NCBI RefSeq assembly: GCF_021648825.1
Contig: NZ_JAKJHS010000007.1
Location: 62,001 to 126,000 of the forward strand
Origin: Rhizobium halophilum
GTDB taxonomy: Bacteria > Pseudomonadota > Alphaproteobacteria > Rhizobiales > Rhizobiaceae
Direction of reading: 5' to 3'
DNA length: 64,000 nucleotides
Shown here one piece after another: positions 37,814 through 47,313 of the stretch; the first letter of the stretch is position 1; each line of letters opens with the position of its first letter. The notes under the pieces are model-generated. The model was not told where the DNA came from. It did no database searches and saw only the letters and a list, made by a program, of their open reading frames with translations. The position numbers and the translations under genes are program-made.

Positions 37814-39103
37814 TCACAGCGAATGCACGCACTTGCCGCCCACATAGGTCGCGATCGCGCGGCCGGAAAAGCGGGCATCTTCGAAGGGCGTGTTCTTCGA
37901 CCGGGACAGCAGGGCATCCTTCGAAACGATCCACGGCTCGTCCAGGTCGATCAGGGTGATGTCGGCCTTTGCGCCCGGCTCCAACGTGCCGGCGTCGAGC
38001 CCGAACATTTGTGCCGGGCGCGTCGACATGGCGTCAATCAGGCGCATGAGAGAGACGTGGCCCGAGTGATGCAGGCGCAGCGCAGCGGCCAGCATGGTCT
38101 CGAGGCCCACGGCTCCGTCGGCCGCATCGGCAAAGGGAAGGCGTTTCGTATCCACGTCCTGCGGATCGTGGGACGAGACGATGATGTCGATCGTCCCGTC
38201 GGCGAGCGCCTCGACCATGGCGACGCGATCATCTTCGGTGCGCAGCGGCGGCGAAAGCTTGAAGAAGGTCCGGTACTCGCCGATGTCGTTCTCGTTGAGG
38301 CAGAGGTGATTGATCGAGATGCCGCACGTCACGTTGGCGCCGCGGCCGCGGGCAGTCCGGATTGCCTCTGCCGATTCCGGCACGGAGATCTTCGCCGCGT
38401 GATACTTCGCCCGGGTCAGGCCCGCGATCCGCAGATCACGTTCGAGCGGGATGATTTCGGCTTCCTTGGGTACGCCGGATAGCCCCAGCCAACTGGCGAA
38501 CAAGCCCTCATTCATCACGCCGTTGCCGATATAGGTTTCTCGGGGCTCTAGCGCGACGACGGCGCCGTATTCCCGTGCATAGGTCATGGCACGACGCAGC
38601 ACGAGCGTGTCCGGCAGCGCATGCCGGCCATTGGTGAAGGTGACGGCACCCGCCTGCTGCAGCAGGCCGATCTCGGTCATTTCATCGCCGTGAAGCCCCT
38701 TCGTCAGGGCCGCGGCGGGATGCACGTTCACGATCGCCGTGTCGCGCGCAGTCTTCTTCACAAATTCGACGAGTGCGATGTCGTCGAGAACAGGATCGGT
38801 GTCGGGCATCATGATGAAGGACGTGACACCACCCGCAGCAGCGGCGCGGCTGGCGGATTCGATCGTCTCACGGTGCTCTGCCCCGGGCTCTCCGACGAAG
38901 ACGCGCGCATCCACCAGGCCGGGAACGGCCACAAGCCCGTTGCAGTCGCGAACTTCGGCACCATCCGGTGCGCCTTGGTTGCGTGCCTCGGCGCCGGCGG
39001 CAAGGATGTGGCCATCATCGCCGATGATGATGGATCCCACCTCGTCCAGATTGCGGGACGGGTCGATGATACGGGCATTGTTCAGGACGAGGGAGCGCGT
39101 CAT
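37814..39103 (-). CDS. pyrC': Non-catalytic dihydroorotase-like protein (PyrC'/PyrX)
   Basis: The 429-residue protein has a complete amidohydrolase fold, but its metal site is destroyed. The first HxH motif is R67-V-F69 in [13 protein letters not shown]. The later histidines are replaced in [11 protein letters not shown] and INHLCL, and the catalytic TDHAPH-type motif reads SSHDPQ. In Pseudomonas an inactive PyrC' of this kind forms a complex with aspartate carbamoyltransferase. The start overlaps the pyrB stop by four bases (ATGA), which supports a 1:1 partner role. A working PyrC should therefore be encoded elsewhere in the genome. Confidence 0.9.
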   Translation of the reverse strand: MTRSLVLNNARIIDPSRNLDEVGSIIIGDDGHILAAGAEARNQGAPDGAEVRDCNGLVAVPGLVDARVFVGEPGAEHRETIESASRAAAAGGVTSFIMMPDTDPVLDDIALVEFVKKTARDTAIVNVHPAAALTKGLHGDEMTEIGLLQQAGAVTFTNGRHALPDTLVLRRAMTYAREYGAVVALEPRETYIGNGVMNEGLFASWLGLSGVPKEAEIIPLERDLRIAGLTRAKYHAAKISVPESAEAIRTARGRGANVTCGISINHLCLNENDIGEYRTFFKLSPPLRTEDDRVAMVEALADGTIDIIVSSHDPQDVDTKRLPFADAADGAVGLETMLAAALRLHHSGHVSLMRLIDAMSTRPAQMFGLDAGTLEPGAKADITLIDLDEPWIVSKDALLSRSKNTPFEDARFSGRAIATYVGGKCVHSL

Positions 39104-40041
39104 GTCCGAGGCCCCTGGTTCTGCGAGAGAAGCAGCGTCTCCATAACCGCCATACGCACCGCGACCCCCATTTCAACCTGCTGCTCGATCACGCTCTGCG
39201 GACCGTCCGCGACCTCCGAAGCGATCTCCACCCCGCGGTTCATCGGGCCGGGATGCATGACAAGAGCATCCTCCTTGGCAGCCTTCAGCTTCTCGGCGTT
39301 CAGGCCATAGAAGTGGAAGTATTCACGGACCGAGGGGACGAAGGAACCCGACATGCGCTCGCGCTGGAGGCGTAGCATCATCACCACGTCGGCATCCTTC
39401 AGACCTTCCTCCATCGAGTGGAAGACCTCAGCGCCCATCTGCGCGATCCCGGAGGGAAGCAGCGTCGCCGGCGCAACGACGCGGACCCGCGCTCCCATGG
39501 CGTTCAAGAGCAGGATGTTGGAGCGAGCAACGCGCGAATGCAGCACATCCCCGCAGATCGCGACGATGATGCGTGAAAGCTTGCCCTTGGCGCGGCGGAT
39601 CGTCAGCGCGTCCAGAAGCGCCTGCGTCGGATGCTCATGCTGCCCGTCGCCCGCATTGACGACGGAGCATGCAACCTTCTGGGCCAGAAGGGCTGCCGCA
39701 CCGGCCGAGGAATGGCGCAGCACCAGCACGTCCGGGTGCATGGCGTTCAGTGTCATCGCCGTGTCGATTAGCGTTTCGCCCTTCTTCACCGACGAATTGC
39801 CGACGGACATGTTCATCACGTCCGCTCCCAGCCGCTTGCCGGCGAGCTCGAAGGAGGATTGGGTGCGCGTTGAGGCTTCAAAGAACAGGTTGATCTGGGT
39901 CAGCCCCCGCAGCGTGGAGGTCTTCTTTTCCCGCTGCCGGCTGATCTGGACCGCCTCGTCGGCCTTGTCCAGAAGATAGGTTATGTCCTGTTCGGTGAGA
40001 CCCTTGATGCCGAGGAGATGGCGGTGAGGGAAGAAGACCAT
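39100..40041 (-). CDS. pyrB: Aspartate carbamoyltransferase catalytic subunit
   Basis: This enzyme condenses carbamoyl phosphate with aspartate in de novo pyrimidine synthesis. The 313-residue protein has the carbamoyl-phosphate loop STRT at residues 57-60 ([13 protein letters not shown]), a second-site [12 protein letters not shown] and the RLQRERM loop. No pyrI gene is adjacent. The coupled pyrC' gene instead suggests the larger PyrB-PyrC' assembly. It is the first gene of the minus-strand run and is divergent from the AidB-type gene across a 121-base gap. Confidence 0.95.
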   Translation of the reverse strand: MVFFPHRHLLGIKGLTEQDITYLLDKADEAVQISRQREKKTSTLRGLTQINLFFEASTRTQSSFELAGKRLGADVMNMSVGNSSVKKGETLIDTAMTLNAMHPDVLVLRHSSAGAAALLAQKVACSVVNAGDGQHEHPTQALLDALTIRRAKGKLSRIIVAICGDVLHSRVARSNILLLNAMGARVRVVAPATLLPSGIAQMGAEVFHSMEEGLKDADVVMMLRLQRERMSGSFVPSVREYFHFYGLNAEKLKAAKEDALVMHPGPMNRGVEIASEVADGPQSVIEQQVEMGVAVRMAVMETLLLSQNQGPRT

Positions 40042-40162
40042 GAGGCGTCTCCGCTTGCGTTCGGGCGTCTATAATGACTGGCCGGGAAACCAGCAAGCGA
40101 AGGAGCGGGAAAAGTCCGCTCATCCTCATGCATTTTTCAGAGAAACGGGCTAGAAGCCAAGC

Positions 40163-41815
40163 ATGACACAGAATAGCCGGACCGAACAAAAGCTTGCAGA
40201 GCTGAACCAGCCCCAACCCTGGTCCGGCATCAACGCCTACAGATCAGACCCCTTGATTGTCGACCTCACGGCCGGGCTGCACCGCAGCCTGCGCGAGGAG
40301 TTCGATTCGCTCGGCCACTACGCCACCTCGCCGGAGGCACAGGAACTGGCGCGGATGGCCAACGAAAGTCCGCCAAAGCTGCGCACCCACGGACCCCGCG
40401 GCGAGCGCCTGGATGTCGTGGAGCTCCACCCGGCCTGGCACGCGCTGATGCGGCGCTCCATGTCCGTAGGGTTGCACTCGTCGGTCTGGGAAAGCATCGC
40501 AGAGGCCAAGGGGAGCGAGCACAAGGCGCGCGCCACGCGCTTCTACCTGACGGCGCAACTCGAATGCGGCCACCTCTGCCCGCTGACGATGACCAGCGCC
40601 TCTGTCGCTGCATTGATGGCATCGCCGCGTGTCCAGAAGGAATGGGCACCGAAGATCCTGTCGAGGAAATACGATTCGTCCAACCGGCCGGCGCTGCAGA
40701 AGAATGCCATTACCCTCGGCATGGGCATGACCGAGAAGCAGGGCGGCACGGACGTGCGGGCCAACCGCTCAACCGCCGAGCGGGTGGGCGAGGGCATCTA
40801 TCGACTTTCCGGGCACAAGTGGTTCATGTCGGCACCGATGAGCGACGCCTTCGTGATGCTGGCGAAGACCAACGAGGGCATCGGCTGCTTCCTCGTTCCG
40901 CGCTTGCTGGAAGACGGCTCGGCCAATGGACTGCAGTTCCAGCGCCTGAAGGACAAGCTCGGCAACCGCTCCAACGCCTCCTCCGAGGTCGAGTTTACTG
41001 ATGCCTTCGGCTACCTGCTGGGCGAGCCCGGCGCCGGCATACGCACCATCCTGGACATGGTCACCCTGACGCGGCTCGATTGCGCGCTGGCTTCAGCCGG
41101 CATCATGCGCGCTTCGCTGGCCGAAGCGGTCCATCACTGCCGCGGCCGCACCGTCTTCGGCAAGAACCTTATCGACCAGCCGCTGATGACGAGGGTTCTG
41201 GCCGACATGGCGCTCGATGTCGCGGCGGCCACGGCACTTGCCTTCCGGCTCGCCGACGCCTTTGACCGCGCGGCCAGCAGCCCCGCTGACGCAGCCTTCG
41301 CCCGCGTCATGACGCCGGTCATCAAGTATTGGAACTGCAAGATCGCACCATCGCTGATCTACGAGGCGATGGAGTGCCTCGGCGGCAATGGATACGTTGA
41401 GGAGCGTCCGGTGGCGCGGCATTACCGGGAAGCCCCGGTCAACGCGATCTGGGAGGGCTCCGGCAATGTCATGGCGCTCGACGTGCTGCGCGTCCTGTCG
41501 CGTGGCAAGGACCTGTTCGACATGGTGCTCGTCGGCTTCGAGCGCGATCTCGGCGCGTCCGGTCGGAAGACCATTGAGGTCCTGCGCGCAGCCATGGCGC
41601 TCTGCCAATCGGACGAGGGCGCGGCGCGTCTCCTGGTCGAGCAACTGGCGCTTGCCGCCGGTGCAGCCGAACTGGCGCGCCTCGGCGCCGGGAAGATCGC
41701 CGACGCTTTTTTGGAAACGCGTCTCGCCGGCGGTTGGCGCTCGACCTATGGCATGCTCGACGCCCGCTTCGACGCCTCCTACATCGTCGACCTTCTTTAC
41801 CCGGCGGCAACCTGA
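40163..41815 (+). CDS. Acyl-CoA dehydrogenase, AidB family
   Basis: This 550-residue flavoprotein is related to E. coli AidB, the alkylation-response isovaleryl-CoA-dehydrogenase-like protein that binds DNA. It has an extended N-terminal domain, the FAD-binding middle (TEKQGGTDVRAN, then LSGHKWFMSAPMSDAF) and the C-terminal helical domain with MECLGGNGYVEE and the NAIWEGSGNVMALD signature found in AidB. The enzymatic substrate is unknown. Lack of an adjacent ada gene means there is no local evidence of alkylation control. Its 3' end overlaps the AEC permease gene tail-to-tail by 19 bases. Confidence 0.88.
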   Translation: MTQNSRTEQKLAELNQPQPWSGINAYRSDPLIVDLTAGLHRSLREEFDSLGHYATSPEAQELARMANESPPKLRTHGPRGERLDVVELHPAWHALMRRSMSVGLHSSVWESIAEAKGSEHKARATRFYLTAQLECGHLCPLTMTSASVAALMASPRVQKEWAPKILSRKYDSSNRPALQKNAITLGMGMTEKQGGTDVRANRSTAERVGEGIYRLSGHKWFMSAPMSDAFVMLAKTNEGIGCFLVPRLLEDGSANGLQFQRLKDKLGNRSNASSEVEFTDAFGYLLGEPGAGIRTILDMVTLTRLDCALASAGIMRASLAEAVHHCRGRTVFGKNLIDQPLMTRVLADMALDVAAATALAFRLADAFDRAASSPADAAFARVMTPVIKYWNCKIAPSLIYEAMECLGGNGYVEERPVARHYREAPVNAIWEGSGNVMALDVLRVLSRGKDLFDMVLVGFERDLGASGRKTIEVLRAAMALCQSDEGAARLLVEQLALAAGAAELARLGAGKIADAFLETRLAGGWRSTYGMLDARFDASYIVDLLYPAAT

Positions 41816-42732
41816 CCGGCGGCCATCAGCACCAGAGGAATGGTGAGAAACGAGAAGACGGTCTGAACGGTCGCGGTGGCGGCATAGAGCTCGGCGTCAC
41901 CGCCCATCTTTTTGGCCAGGATATAGCCGTTCATCGCCGTGGGCACACTGGCGCTTAGCGCCAGCAGCGCCACCGCTGGGCCGGAAACGCCTGCTAGCAG
42001 GGCAGTGGCCACCATCACCAAAGGGAACACGGCAAGCTTTAGTGCGACCGAAAAAAGCACCAGTGGCCGCGGCTTCAGGGCATCTGAAATCCGTAATCCT
42101 GCACCGACGGCGATCAATCCCAGGCTCAGTGCCGCGCGCGCCACGAGATCGACGGTGGTCATCAACGGCGCGTAGATCGGGATGCCCATCTGGTTGACGA
42201 TCACGCCAAGCAGGCTGCTGATGATCAGCGGATTGGTGACGATCCTCAGCAGGAATGCTCCATAGCTGGTCCGCGCACCAGAGAACCAGAGCAAAACGCC
42301 GACATTGATGACGTTGATCGGCAAAATCACCACTGCCATCACGAGGGCAACGATTGTCAGCCCAAACTCTCCGTAGGTCTTCTGTGCGATGGCCAGTGCG
42401 ATGAAGGCATTCCACCGGGTGGCGGTCTGGAACACCGAACTGAAGGAAGAGACGGGCACGCCGGAACGCTTCAGCGGCAGCCAGAGCGCAAGCACCAGCG
42501 CACACATCAGGAGCACGGCGCCGACTGCCCCAACGCCGATCGAACCGATCTCCATGCTGGAAAAGTCTGCAGTGGCTAGAGTGTGGAACAGCAATGCCGG
42601 AAACAGGACGTAATAGCCGCACTGCTCGAGGCCTTCCCAGAAGGTCCCATTGATGAGCGGGCTCCGCTTCAGCGTCACGCCGAGCAGGACCAGGAGGAAG
42701 ATCGGCAGGATACTCTCGAAGATGATCAGCAT
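41797..42732 (-). CDS. AEC family transporter (auxin efflux carrier-like)
   Basis: This 311-residue membrane protein from ATG 42732 has about ten transmembrane helices and the discontinuous AEC helix region. It begins MLIIFESILPIFLLVLLGV and contains KLAVFPLVMVATALLAGVSG and a conserved MPTAMNGY-like stretch (SVPTAMNGYILAKKMGG). Bacterial members export or take up small organic acids such as malate or malonate. The substrate here is unknown. Longer frames upstream lie over the regulator region and are not part of the protein. It is divergent from a TetR-type gene that probably controls it. Confidence 0.85.
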   Translation of the reverse strand: MLIIFESILPIFLLVLLGVTLKRSPLINGTFWEGLEQCGYYVLFPALLFHTLATADFSSMEIGSIGVGAVGAVLLMCALVLALWLPLKRSGVPVSSFSSVFQTATRWNAFIALAIAQKTYGEFGLTIVALVMAVVILPINVINVGVLLWFSGARTSYGAFLLRIVTNPLIISSLLGVIVNQMGIPIYAPLMTTVDLVARAALSLGLIAVGAGLRISDALKPRPLVLFSVALKLAVFPLVMVATALLAGVSGPAVALLALSASVPTAMNGYILAKKMGGDAELYAATATVQTVFSFLTIPLVLMAAGQVAAG

Positions 42733-42851
42733 TCGGCGGCCAGTTCGGGGAAGGGGGCATGGGAAGTCGACGAGGCTTATCCCCCAGCCTCCCTGGATGC
42801 AATGTTTCCAGATTCTGTGAATGGCCAGATGCTGTGCATTGTGTGGCACCG

Positions 42852-42870
42852 TCCGGCAGCTTATCCGGCA
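42852..42870. promoter_or_regulatory. Direct repeat in the AEC/TetR intergenic region
   Basis: TCCGGCA occurs at 42852-42858 and again at 42864-42870, twelve bases apart, just before the TetR gene. Such spacing is about one helical turn, so it might be an operator. TetR operators are more often inverted repeats, so the assignment is weak. Confidence 0.3.
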
Positions 42871-42892
42871 CTTAGCAGTTGGAGTACCGTCT

Positions 42893-43537
42893 ATGCTTGC
42901 AGCCGAGGAAGCTTTCGCCCCATCCGTGCCGGAAAAGCGCGTCAAGAACCGCGCCCAAACGGAGTCCGCGATTCTGCAGGCAGCGCGTAACCTGCTGGCG
43001 CAGGAGGGCTTCCAGGGCTTCGGCATCAACGCGATCGCCCGGCGGGCCGGCTGCGACAAGCAGCTGATCTACCGCTACTACGGTGGCCTGGATGGTCTTC
43101 TCGACGCCATCGGGACCGATCTTGGCGACTGGGTGAAGGAGCGAATCCCGGAAGATACCGGCGGTATGTTCCTGTTAACCTACGGCGATCTCATGGAACG
43201 ACTGGCGCTCCTCTACATGGAGGCGCTGCGGCGCGATCAACTCGTCTGCAAGATCATCGCCTGGGAAGTTTCGAAAGATACGCCACAGGTGAGAAGACTG
43301 GCCGAAGCACGGTCACGCGCACTGGCAAAGTGGCTCGCTCGCATGGGCGGCAGCCTGTCAGCGCCCAGGGGCGTGGACGCGCCGACCTTGAACGGCATCC
43401 TCTTTGCCGCAATCCAGCACCTCGTCATCTCCTCCGTCACAACCGGCGAGTTCGCCGGCCTTCCGCTCCGCAACGAGAAGGACTGGGGCAAGGTGGCAGC
43501 TTCGGTGCGCCGACTCGTGCGCGGCGTCTATGGCTGA
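42893..43537 (+). CDS. TetR/AcrR family transcriptional regulator
   Basis: This is a 214-residue repressor-like protein. The N-terminal TetR helix-turn-helix lies at about residues 22-68 (SAILQAARNLLAQEGFQGFG, then IARRAGCDKQLIYRYYGGLDGLL). The C-terminal ligand domain is helical and unfamiliar. I use ATG 42893, with GGAG nine bases upstream. The frame extends back to 42821 without family similarity. It is divergent from the AEC transporter (160-base gap) and likely controls it and itself. The gene ends within a GC-poor stretch containing the CtrA-like boxes. Confidence 0.88.
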   Translation: MLAAEEAFAPSVPEKRVKNRAQTESAILQAARNLLAQEGFQGFGINAIARRAGCDKQLIYRYYGGLDGLLDAIGTDLGDWVKERIPEDTGGMFLLTYGDLMERLALLYMEALRRDQLVCKIIAWEVSKDTPQVRRLAEARSRALAKWLARMGGSLSAPRGVDAPTLNGILFAAIQHLVISSVTTGEFAGLPLRNEKDWGKVAASVRRLVRGVYG

Positions 43538-43571
43538 GGCTTAAGCCTTGTCCACAGAGCCGAGCTCGCCG

Positions 43572-43579
43572 TTAACCAT
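43572..43579 (+). promoter_or_regulatory. CtrA half-site TTAACCAT
   Basis: An exact 8-base half-site of the type recognised by CtrA in alpha-proteobacteria lies 49 bases upstream of the full box. Alone it would be weak evidence. With the nearby full box it supports a CtrA-bound region. Confidence 0.4.
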
Positions 43580-43627
43580 ACCCGCCGGTTTCCGTTGCGT
43601 CGGGACGCCGCTCGCCTAAGTGTGGGG

Positions 43628-43644
43628 TTAACCGAGTGTTAACC
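43628..43644 (+). promoter_or_regulatory. Full CtrA box TTAA-N7-TTAAC
   Basis: TTAACCGAGTGTTAACC matches the CtrA consensus exactly, with the seven-base spacing. It lies 63 bases upstream of the first codon of the small gene at 43707 and 191 bases upstream of the DUF6105-like gene. CtrA is the master cell-cycle regulator acting downstream of DivK, whose gene is at 25.8 kb. No clear -10 was identified. Confidence 0.65.
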
Positions 43645-43706
43645 ATGGACGGATCGAGCCGTTGCCGCAGGGAACGCCATATACGGACCGGGCATTGCTG
43701 AGCATC

Positions 43707-43838
43707 ATGACGATGTTTTTTGCGGTGCTGGCGCTGGACATCGCCAATCCCGCGGTCATGCTGAGCCTGATGGCTCTCATGAAGTGGCTGCCGACGGTGG
43801 AGTTTCACCTTGTTCAGCCGGGAAGGAGGACCGCATGA
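43707..43838 (+). CDS. 43-residue membrane microprotein, coupled to the next gene
   Basis: The frame ATG 43707 to TGA 43838 encodes 43 residues beginning MTMFFAVLALDIANPAV and ending LVQPGRRTA. Residues about 3-27 are apolar and could cross the membrane once. The stop overlaps the start of the next gene (ATGA, 43835-43838), whose AAGGAGG ribosome-binding site lies inside this frame. The layout is that of a coupled pair. Its own ribosome-binding site is poor, and TTG 43662 or 43695 are alternative starts. I do not recognise the protein. It may be only a translated leader. Confidence 0.4.
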   Translation: MTMFFAVLALDIANPAVMLSLMALMKWLPTVEFHLVQPGRRTA

Positions 43839-44158
43839 AGTGGTTCCTGGTTCTTTGGGCGGGACCGATCCTGCTGCTCGGCAGCTGGTACGGACTGTCT
43901 TACAACGATGTGAGCTTCGGCATTTTCATGCTGACCCGGCAGGCCCACGACCTTGTGTTCCAGGTCTATAGCCAGGTGCTCGGCATCCCGGCAGACGATA
44001 TCCCGCCACTGGTCGCGCGGGCGATCGCAGTCGACAGCCTTGTCGTCTTCGCGATCATCGCTTTTCGCCGCCGCAAGAAGATTGCAGCATGGTGGCGCGC
44101 CCGTCAGGCCTCGTCGGAGGCTCTCGTCAAGGAGGAGAGCCTGTCGAGGGCGCCCTGA
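43835..44158 (+). CDS. DUF6105-like two-helix membrane protein
   Basis: The 107-residue protein begins [20 protein letters not shown] and has transmembrane helices at about 2-22 and 62-80. A conserved loop containing [17 protein letters not shown] lies between them and a basic C-terminus follows. It matches my recollection of rhizobial DUF6105, of unknown function. An AAGGAGG lies five bases before the ATG. Upstream sits a full CtrA box, so cell-cycle control is plausible. The 3' end overlaps ruvX by 55 bases on the opposite strand. Confidence 0.78.
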   Translation: MKWFLVLWAGPILLLGSWYGLSYNDVSFGIFMLTRQAHDLVFQVYSQVLGIPADDIPPLVARAIAVDSLVVFAIIAFRRRKKIAAWWRARQASSEALVKEESLSRAP

Positions 44159-44589
44159 AGAATGAAGCTCGCTGCCGCCGAGTCGATTCGCTCGGCGCGC
44201 TTGGCGCGTGATACGTCCATCTCCAGCAGCGCACGCTCTGCCGCGACCGTGGACAGGCGCTCGTCCCAGAAGACGAAGGGCAGGTCGGTCTTGTCGCTCA
44301 TCGAGCGGACGAAGGCACGGGTGGCCTGAACGCGCGGGCCCGCGGAGCCGTCCATGTTCATCGGCAGGCCGATGATGAAGGCGGCGACTTTCTCCTTCTC
44401 GGCGAAAGCCATCAGAACCTCGGCGTCCTTGGTGAATTTCGTGCGCTTGAGCACCGGGCGAGGGGAGGCGAAGCGACGCCCCAGATCCGACATGGCGATG
44501 CCGATCGTCTTGGTGCCGAGGTCGAGGCCGGCAATCGCCTGGCCTCTTTCCAGTGCTCCGGCCAGTTCCTCGATTGTCAGCACTGTCAT
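44104..44589 (-). CDS. ruvX: Putative pre-16S rRNA nuclease / Holliday-junction resolvase-like protein
   Basis: The 161-residue YqgF/RuvX-family RNase H-fold protein has the first acidic residue in [13 protein letters not shown] (about residues 20-32) and the glutamate region GLPMNMDGS. The last conserved site is [15 protein letters not shown] and the following Asp in [13 protein letters not shown]. The family is thought to process the 5' end of 16S rRNA. A resolvase role has also been proposed. It starts at ATG 44589. The gene is convergent with the DUF6105-like gene. Confidence 0.9.
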   Translation of the reverse strand: MTVLTIEELAGALERGQAIAGLDLGTKTIGIAMSDLGRRFASPRPVLKRTKFTKDAEVLMAFAEKEKVAAFIIGLPMNMDGSAGPRVQATRAFVRSMSDKTDLPFVFWDERLSTVAAERALLEMDVSRAKRAERIDSAAASFILQGALDRLSSLTRASDEA

Positions 44590-44704
44590 CCGCTTGGCAT
44601 CTCCTGCGTAGAAATTGTCGCGCCGCCGCTTCCATTCAGTGGCAGCCGGAATATGTGTTTAGCACTCTCAACGATTTCCGCATCACCCATCGATGGAGAC
44701 CTTC

Positions 44705-45409
44705 ATGAAGATCACCTGGCTCGGCCATTCCGCCTTCCGCATCGAAACCGCCAAAGCGAAGATCCTGCTCGATCCGTTCTTCACCGGCAATCCCGGATTC
44801 TCCGGTCTGGACGCGCGCGAGGCCGCCGAGGGAATCACCCACATCCTCCTCACCCATGGCCATGGCGACCACGTCGGCGACACGATATCCCTTGCCAACG
44901 AAACCGGCGCCGTGGTGCTGGCCAATGCGGACCTCGCTGGATGGCTCGGCAAGAAGGGCGTGGCGAAGACGGATATGGGCAACACCGGCGGCACCGTTTC
45001 CTTCGAAGGCTTCACCGTCACCTTTACGCAGGCGCAGCATTCTTCTGCTCAGATCACCGAGGACGGCATCTCCCATGCCCTCGGCAACGCCAACGGCCTC
45101 ATGCTGCATTTTGATGACGAGCCATCTGTCCTGCACATGGGCGACACCGACATCTTCACCGACATGGGCCTAATCAACGAACTGCACCAGCCGGACATTG
45201 GGCTCGTGCCGATCGGCGATCGGTTCACCATGGGCGGCGCCGTTGCAGCACTGGCCTGCCAGCGCTTCTTCGATTTCAAGCACGCCATTCCCTGCCACTA
45301 CGGTTCCTTCCCGATTGTCGACCAGACGGCGGAGAAGTTCGTGAAGGGGATGGAGGGTACGCGGACGCGTGTCGAGGCTCCGACGCCTGGCACGACCCTC
45401 AGCTTCTGA
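44705..45409 (+). CDS. UPF0173 metal-dependent hydrolase
   Basis: This is a 234-residue metallo-beta-lactamase-fold protein of UPF0173 (YtkL-like). The zinc motif THGHGDH is at about residues 50-56, and further ligands are in MGDTDIF and [11 protein letters not shown] 44705 has a GGAG at the right distance. An ATG four codons earlier (44693) is in frame. Substrates of this family are not established, though related members act on phosphodiesters or lactones. It precedes gatC by 75 bases with its own promoter between. Confidence 0.85.
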   Translation: MKITWLGHSAFRIETAKAKILLDPFFTGNPGFSGLDAREAAEGITHILLTHGHGDHVGDTISLANETGAVVLANADLAGWLGKKGVAKTDMGNTGGTVSFEGFTVTFTQAQHSSAQITEDGISHALGNANGLMLHFDDEPSVLHMGDTDIFTDMGLINELHQPDIGLVPIGDRFTMGGAVAALACQRFFDFKHAIPCHYGSFPIVDQTAEKFVKGMEGTRTRVEAPTPGTTLSF

Positions 45410-45425
45410 TTAGCTGCTCCCCCCG

Positions 45426-45454
45426 TTGCGAACGGCGGACGTGGCCATTATAGC
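45426..45454 (+). promoter_or_regulatory. Putative promoter of gatC
   Basis: TTGCGA (45426-45431) and TATAGC (45449-45454) are spaced by exactly 17 bases, a good match to the housekeeping consensus. Transcription would begin near 45461, leaving a short leader before the gatC ATG at 45485. Confidence 0.55.
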
Positions 45455-45484
45455 GGTAGGAAATTCTTGCCCGGAGTTATTGCC

Positions 45485-45772
45485 ATGTCCGTCGATCTCG
45501 CCACCGTCAAGCGCGTCGCGCGCCTTGCCCGCATTGCTGTCAGCGAAGACGAGGCCGAACGGATGGTGGGTGAACTGAACGGCATCCTCGGCTTCGTCGA
45601 GCAACTCGGCGAGGTCGATGTGACGGGCGTCGAGCCGATGACCTCGGTGATGCCGATGGTCATGCGCAAGCGTGCCGACGAGGTGACGGACGGCAGCAAG
45701 GCCGATGATATTGTTGCCAACGCGCCGTCCACGGACCGCAATTTCTTCCTCGTGCCGAAGGTCGTCGAATAG
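45485..45772 (+). CDS. gatC: Aspartyl/glutamyl-tRNA amidotransferase subunit C
   Basis: This small subunit tethers GatA and GatB in the complex that converts Glu-tRNA-Gln and Asp-tRNA-Asn to the amidated forms. The 95-residue protein has the belt-like sequence [20 protein letters not shown] and ends [10 protein letters not shown], as expected for GatC. A start at ATG 45485 gives the family length. The longer frame to 45467 is not needed. A 7-bp hairpin and a 59-base spacer separate it from gatA. Confidence 0.94.
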   Translation: MSVDLATVKRVARLARIAVSEDEAERMVGELNGILGFVEQLGEVDVTGVEPMTSVMPMVMRKRADEVTDGSKADDIVANAPSTDRNFFLVPKVVE

Positions 45773-45788
45773 CAGCAGATTTGCTGCT
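45771..45788 (+). other. Small hairpin between gatC and gatA
   Basis: AGCAGCA (45771-45777) and TGCTGCT (45782-45788) pair perfectly around GATT, directly at the gatC stop codon. There is no T run, so it is more likely an mRNA-stability or processing element than a terminator. Confidence 0.35.
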
Positions 45789-45831
45789 GCCATCCGACCA
45801 TTCAAGACACACCCGCTGAGCGATTGATAAT

Positions 45832-47313
45832 ATGACCGAACTCACCAGCCTCACCATTGCCGAAGCACGCGAGAAACTGAAGGCTAAGGACATCACGGCC
45901 GTCGAGCTGACACAGGCCTATGTCGACGCCATCCAGGCAGCCAACGGAGCGCTGAACGCGTATGTCGCCGTCACGCCGGAAAAGGCGCTGGGGATGGCAC
46001 GGGCGTCCGATGAACGGATTGCGACCGGCAAAGCCGGAGCGCTTGAGGGTATTCCGCTCGGCATCAAGGATCTCTTCGGCACCCGCGACGTCCATACTCA
46101 GGCCTGCTCGCACATCCTGGATCGATTCCAGCCGAAGTATGAGTCCACAGTCACCCAAAACCTCTGGAACGATGGCGCCGTCATGTTGGGCAAGCTCAAC
46201 ATGGACGAGTTCGCCATGGGCTCATCCAATGAAACCTCCTATTACGGGCCGGTGATCAACCCCTGGCGGGCCGAAGATTCCAACCAGCAGCTTGTGCCGG
46301 GCGGGTCCTCCGGCGGCTCGGCCGCAGCCGTTGCTGCGCAGCTTTGCGCCGGGGCCACCGCGACCGACACAGGTGGTTCCATTCGCCAGCCTGCAGCCTT
46401 CACCGGTACCGTCGGTATCAAGCCCACCTATGGCCGCTGCTCGCGCTGGGGTGTCGTCGCCTTCGCATCGTCGCTGGACCAGGCCGGCCCGATCGCCCGT
46501 GACGTCCGTGATGCTGCAATCCTGTTGAAGTCGATGGCAAGCGTCGACGCTAAGGATACCACCTCGGTCGATCTGCCGGTTCCGGATTACGAGAACTCGC
46601 TTGGACAGTCAGTGAAGGGCATGAGGATCGGCATTCCCAAAGAGTATCGTATCGATGGCATGCCCGAAGAAATCGAAGCTCTTTGGCAGCAGGGTGTGAC
46701 CTGGCTGAAGGACGCGGGTGCCGAGATTGTCGACATCAGCCTGCCGCATACGAAATACGCTTTGCCTGCCTACTACATTGTCGCGCCGGCAGAAGCCTCG
46801 TCCAACCTCGCGCGCTACGACGGCGTCCGCTACGGCCTGCGCGTGGACGGTAGCGACATTGTCGACATGTACGAGAAGACCCGCGCCGCCGGCTTTGGCC
46901 AGGAGGTCAAGCGCCGCATCATGATCGGCACCTACGTTCTCTCGGCCGGCTACTACGATGCCTATTATCTGCAGGCGCAGAAGGTCCGCACGCTGATCAA
47001 GCGCGACTTCGAGCAGGTCTTTGATGCCGGGGTCGATGCGATCCTGACTCCCGCCACCCCATCCTCTGCCTTCGGTGTCGCTGATGAGGCCTTTGCGGCC
47101 GATCCGGTCAAGATGTACCTCAACGACATCTTCACGGTGACGGTGAACATGGCGGGTCTGCCCGGCATCGCCGTTCCTGCTGGTCTTGACCACAGAGGCC
47201 TTCCGCTCGGCCTGCAGTTGATCGGCAAGCCGTTCGAGGAGGAAACGCTGTTCAAGACGGCGCACGTCATCGAGCAGGCTGCAGGACGCTTCACCCCGAA
47301 AAAGTGGTGGTGA
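45832..47313 (+). CDS. gatA: Aspartyl/glutamyl-tRNA amidotransferase subunit A
   Basis: This glutaminase subunit releases ammonia from glutamine for the amidation step. The 493-residue protein carries the amidase signature: a catalytic Lys in IPLGIKDLF, the Gly/Ser-rich [14 protein letters not shown] (about 160-173), and the nucleophilic Ser in [11 protein letters not shown] (about 178-188). The length is typical. The gene is followed by an acetyltransferase gene that overlaps its stop by 10 bases. GatB is 2.9 kb away, an unusual split of the gatCAB set. Confidence 0.96.
   Translation: MTELTSLTIAEAREKLKAKDITAVELTQAYVDAIQAANGALNAYVAVTPEKALGMARASDERIATGKAGALEGIPLGIKDLFGTRDVHTQACSHILDRFQPKYESTVTQNLWNDGAVMLGKLNMDEFAMGSSNETSYYGPVINPWRAEDSNQQLVPGGSSGGSAAAVAAQLCAGATATDTGGSIRQPAAFTGTVGIKPTYGRCSRWGVVAFASSLDQAGPIARDVRDAAILLKSMASVDAKDTTSVDLPVPDYENSLGQSVKGMRIGIPKEYRIDGMPEEIEALWQQGVTWLKDAGAEIVDISLPHTKYALPAYYIVAPAEASSNLARYDGVRYGLRVDGSDIVDMYEKTRAAGFGQEVKRRIMIGTYVLSAGYYDAYYLQAQKVRTLIKRDFEQVFDAGVDAILTPATPSSAFGVADEAFAADPVKMYLNDIFTVTVNMAGLPGIAVPAGLDHRGLPLGLQLIGKPFEEETLFKTAHVIEQAAGRFTPKKWW

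Noticed and set aside
40070-40076. TATAAT in the pyrB/aidB gap
   Set aside because: No acceptable -35 at 15-19 bases on either strand, so I do not call a promoter.
43548-43556. DnaA-box-like TTGTCCACA next to a GGCTTAAGCC palindrome
   Set aside because: A single one-mismatch box with no cluster, no AT-rich unwinding region and no origin-linked genes is not evidence for an origin.
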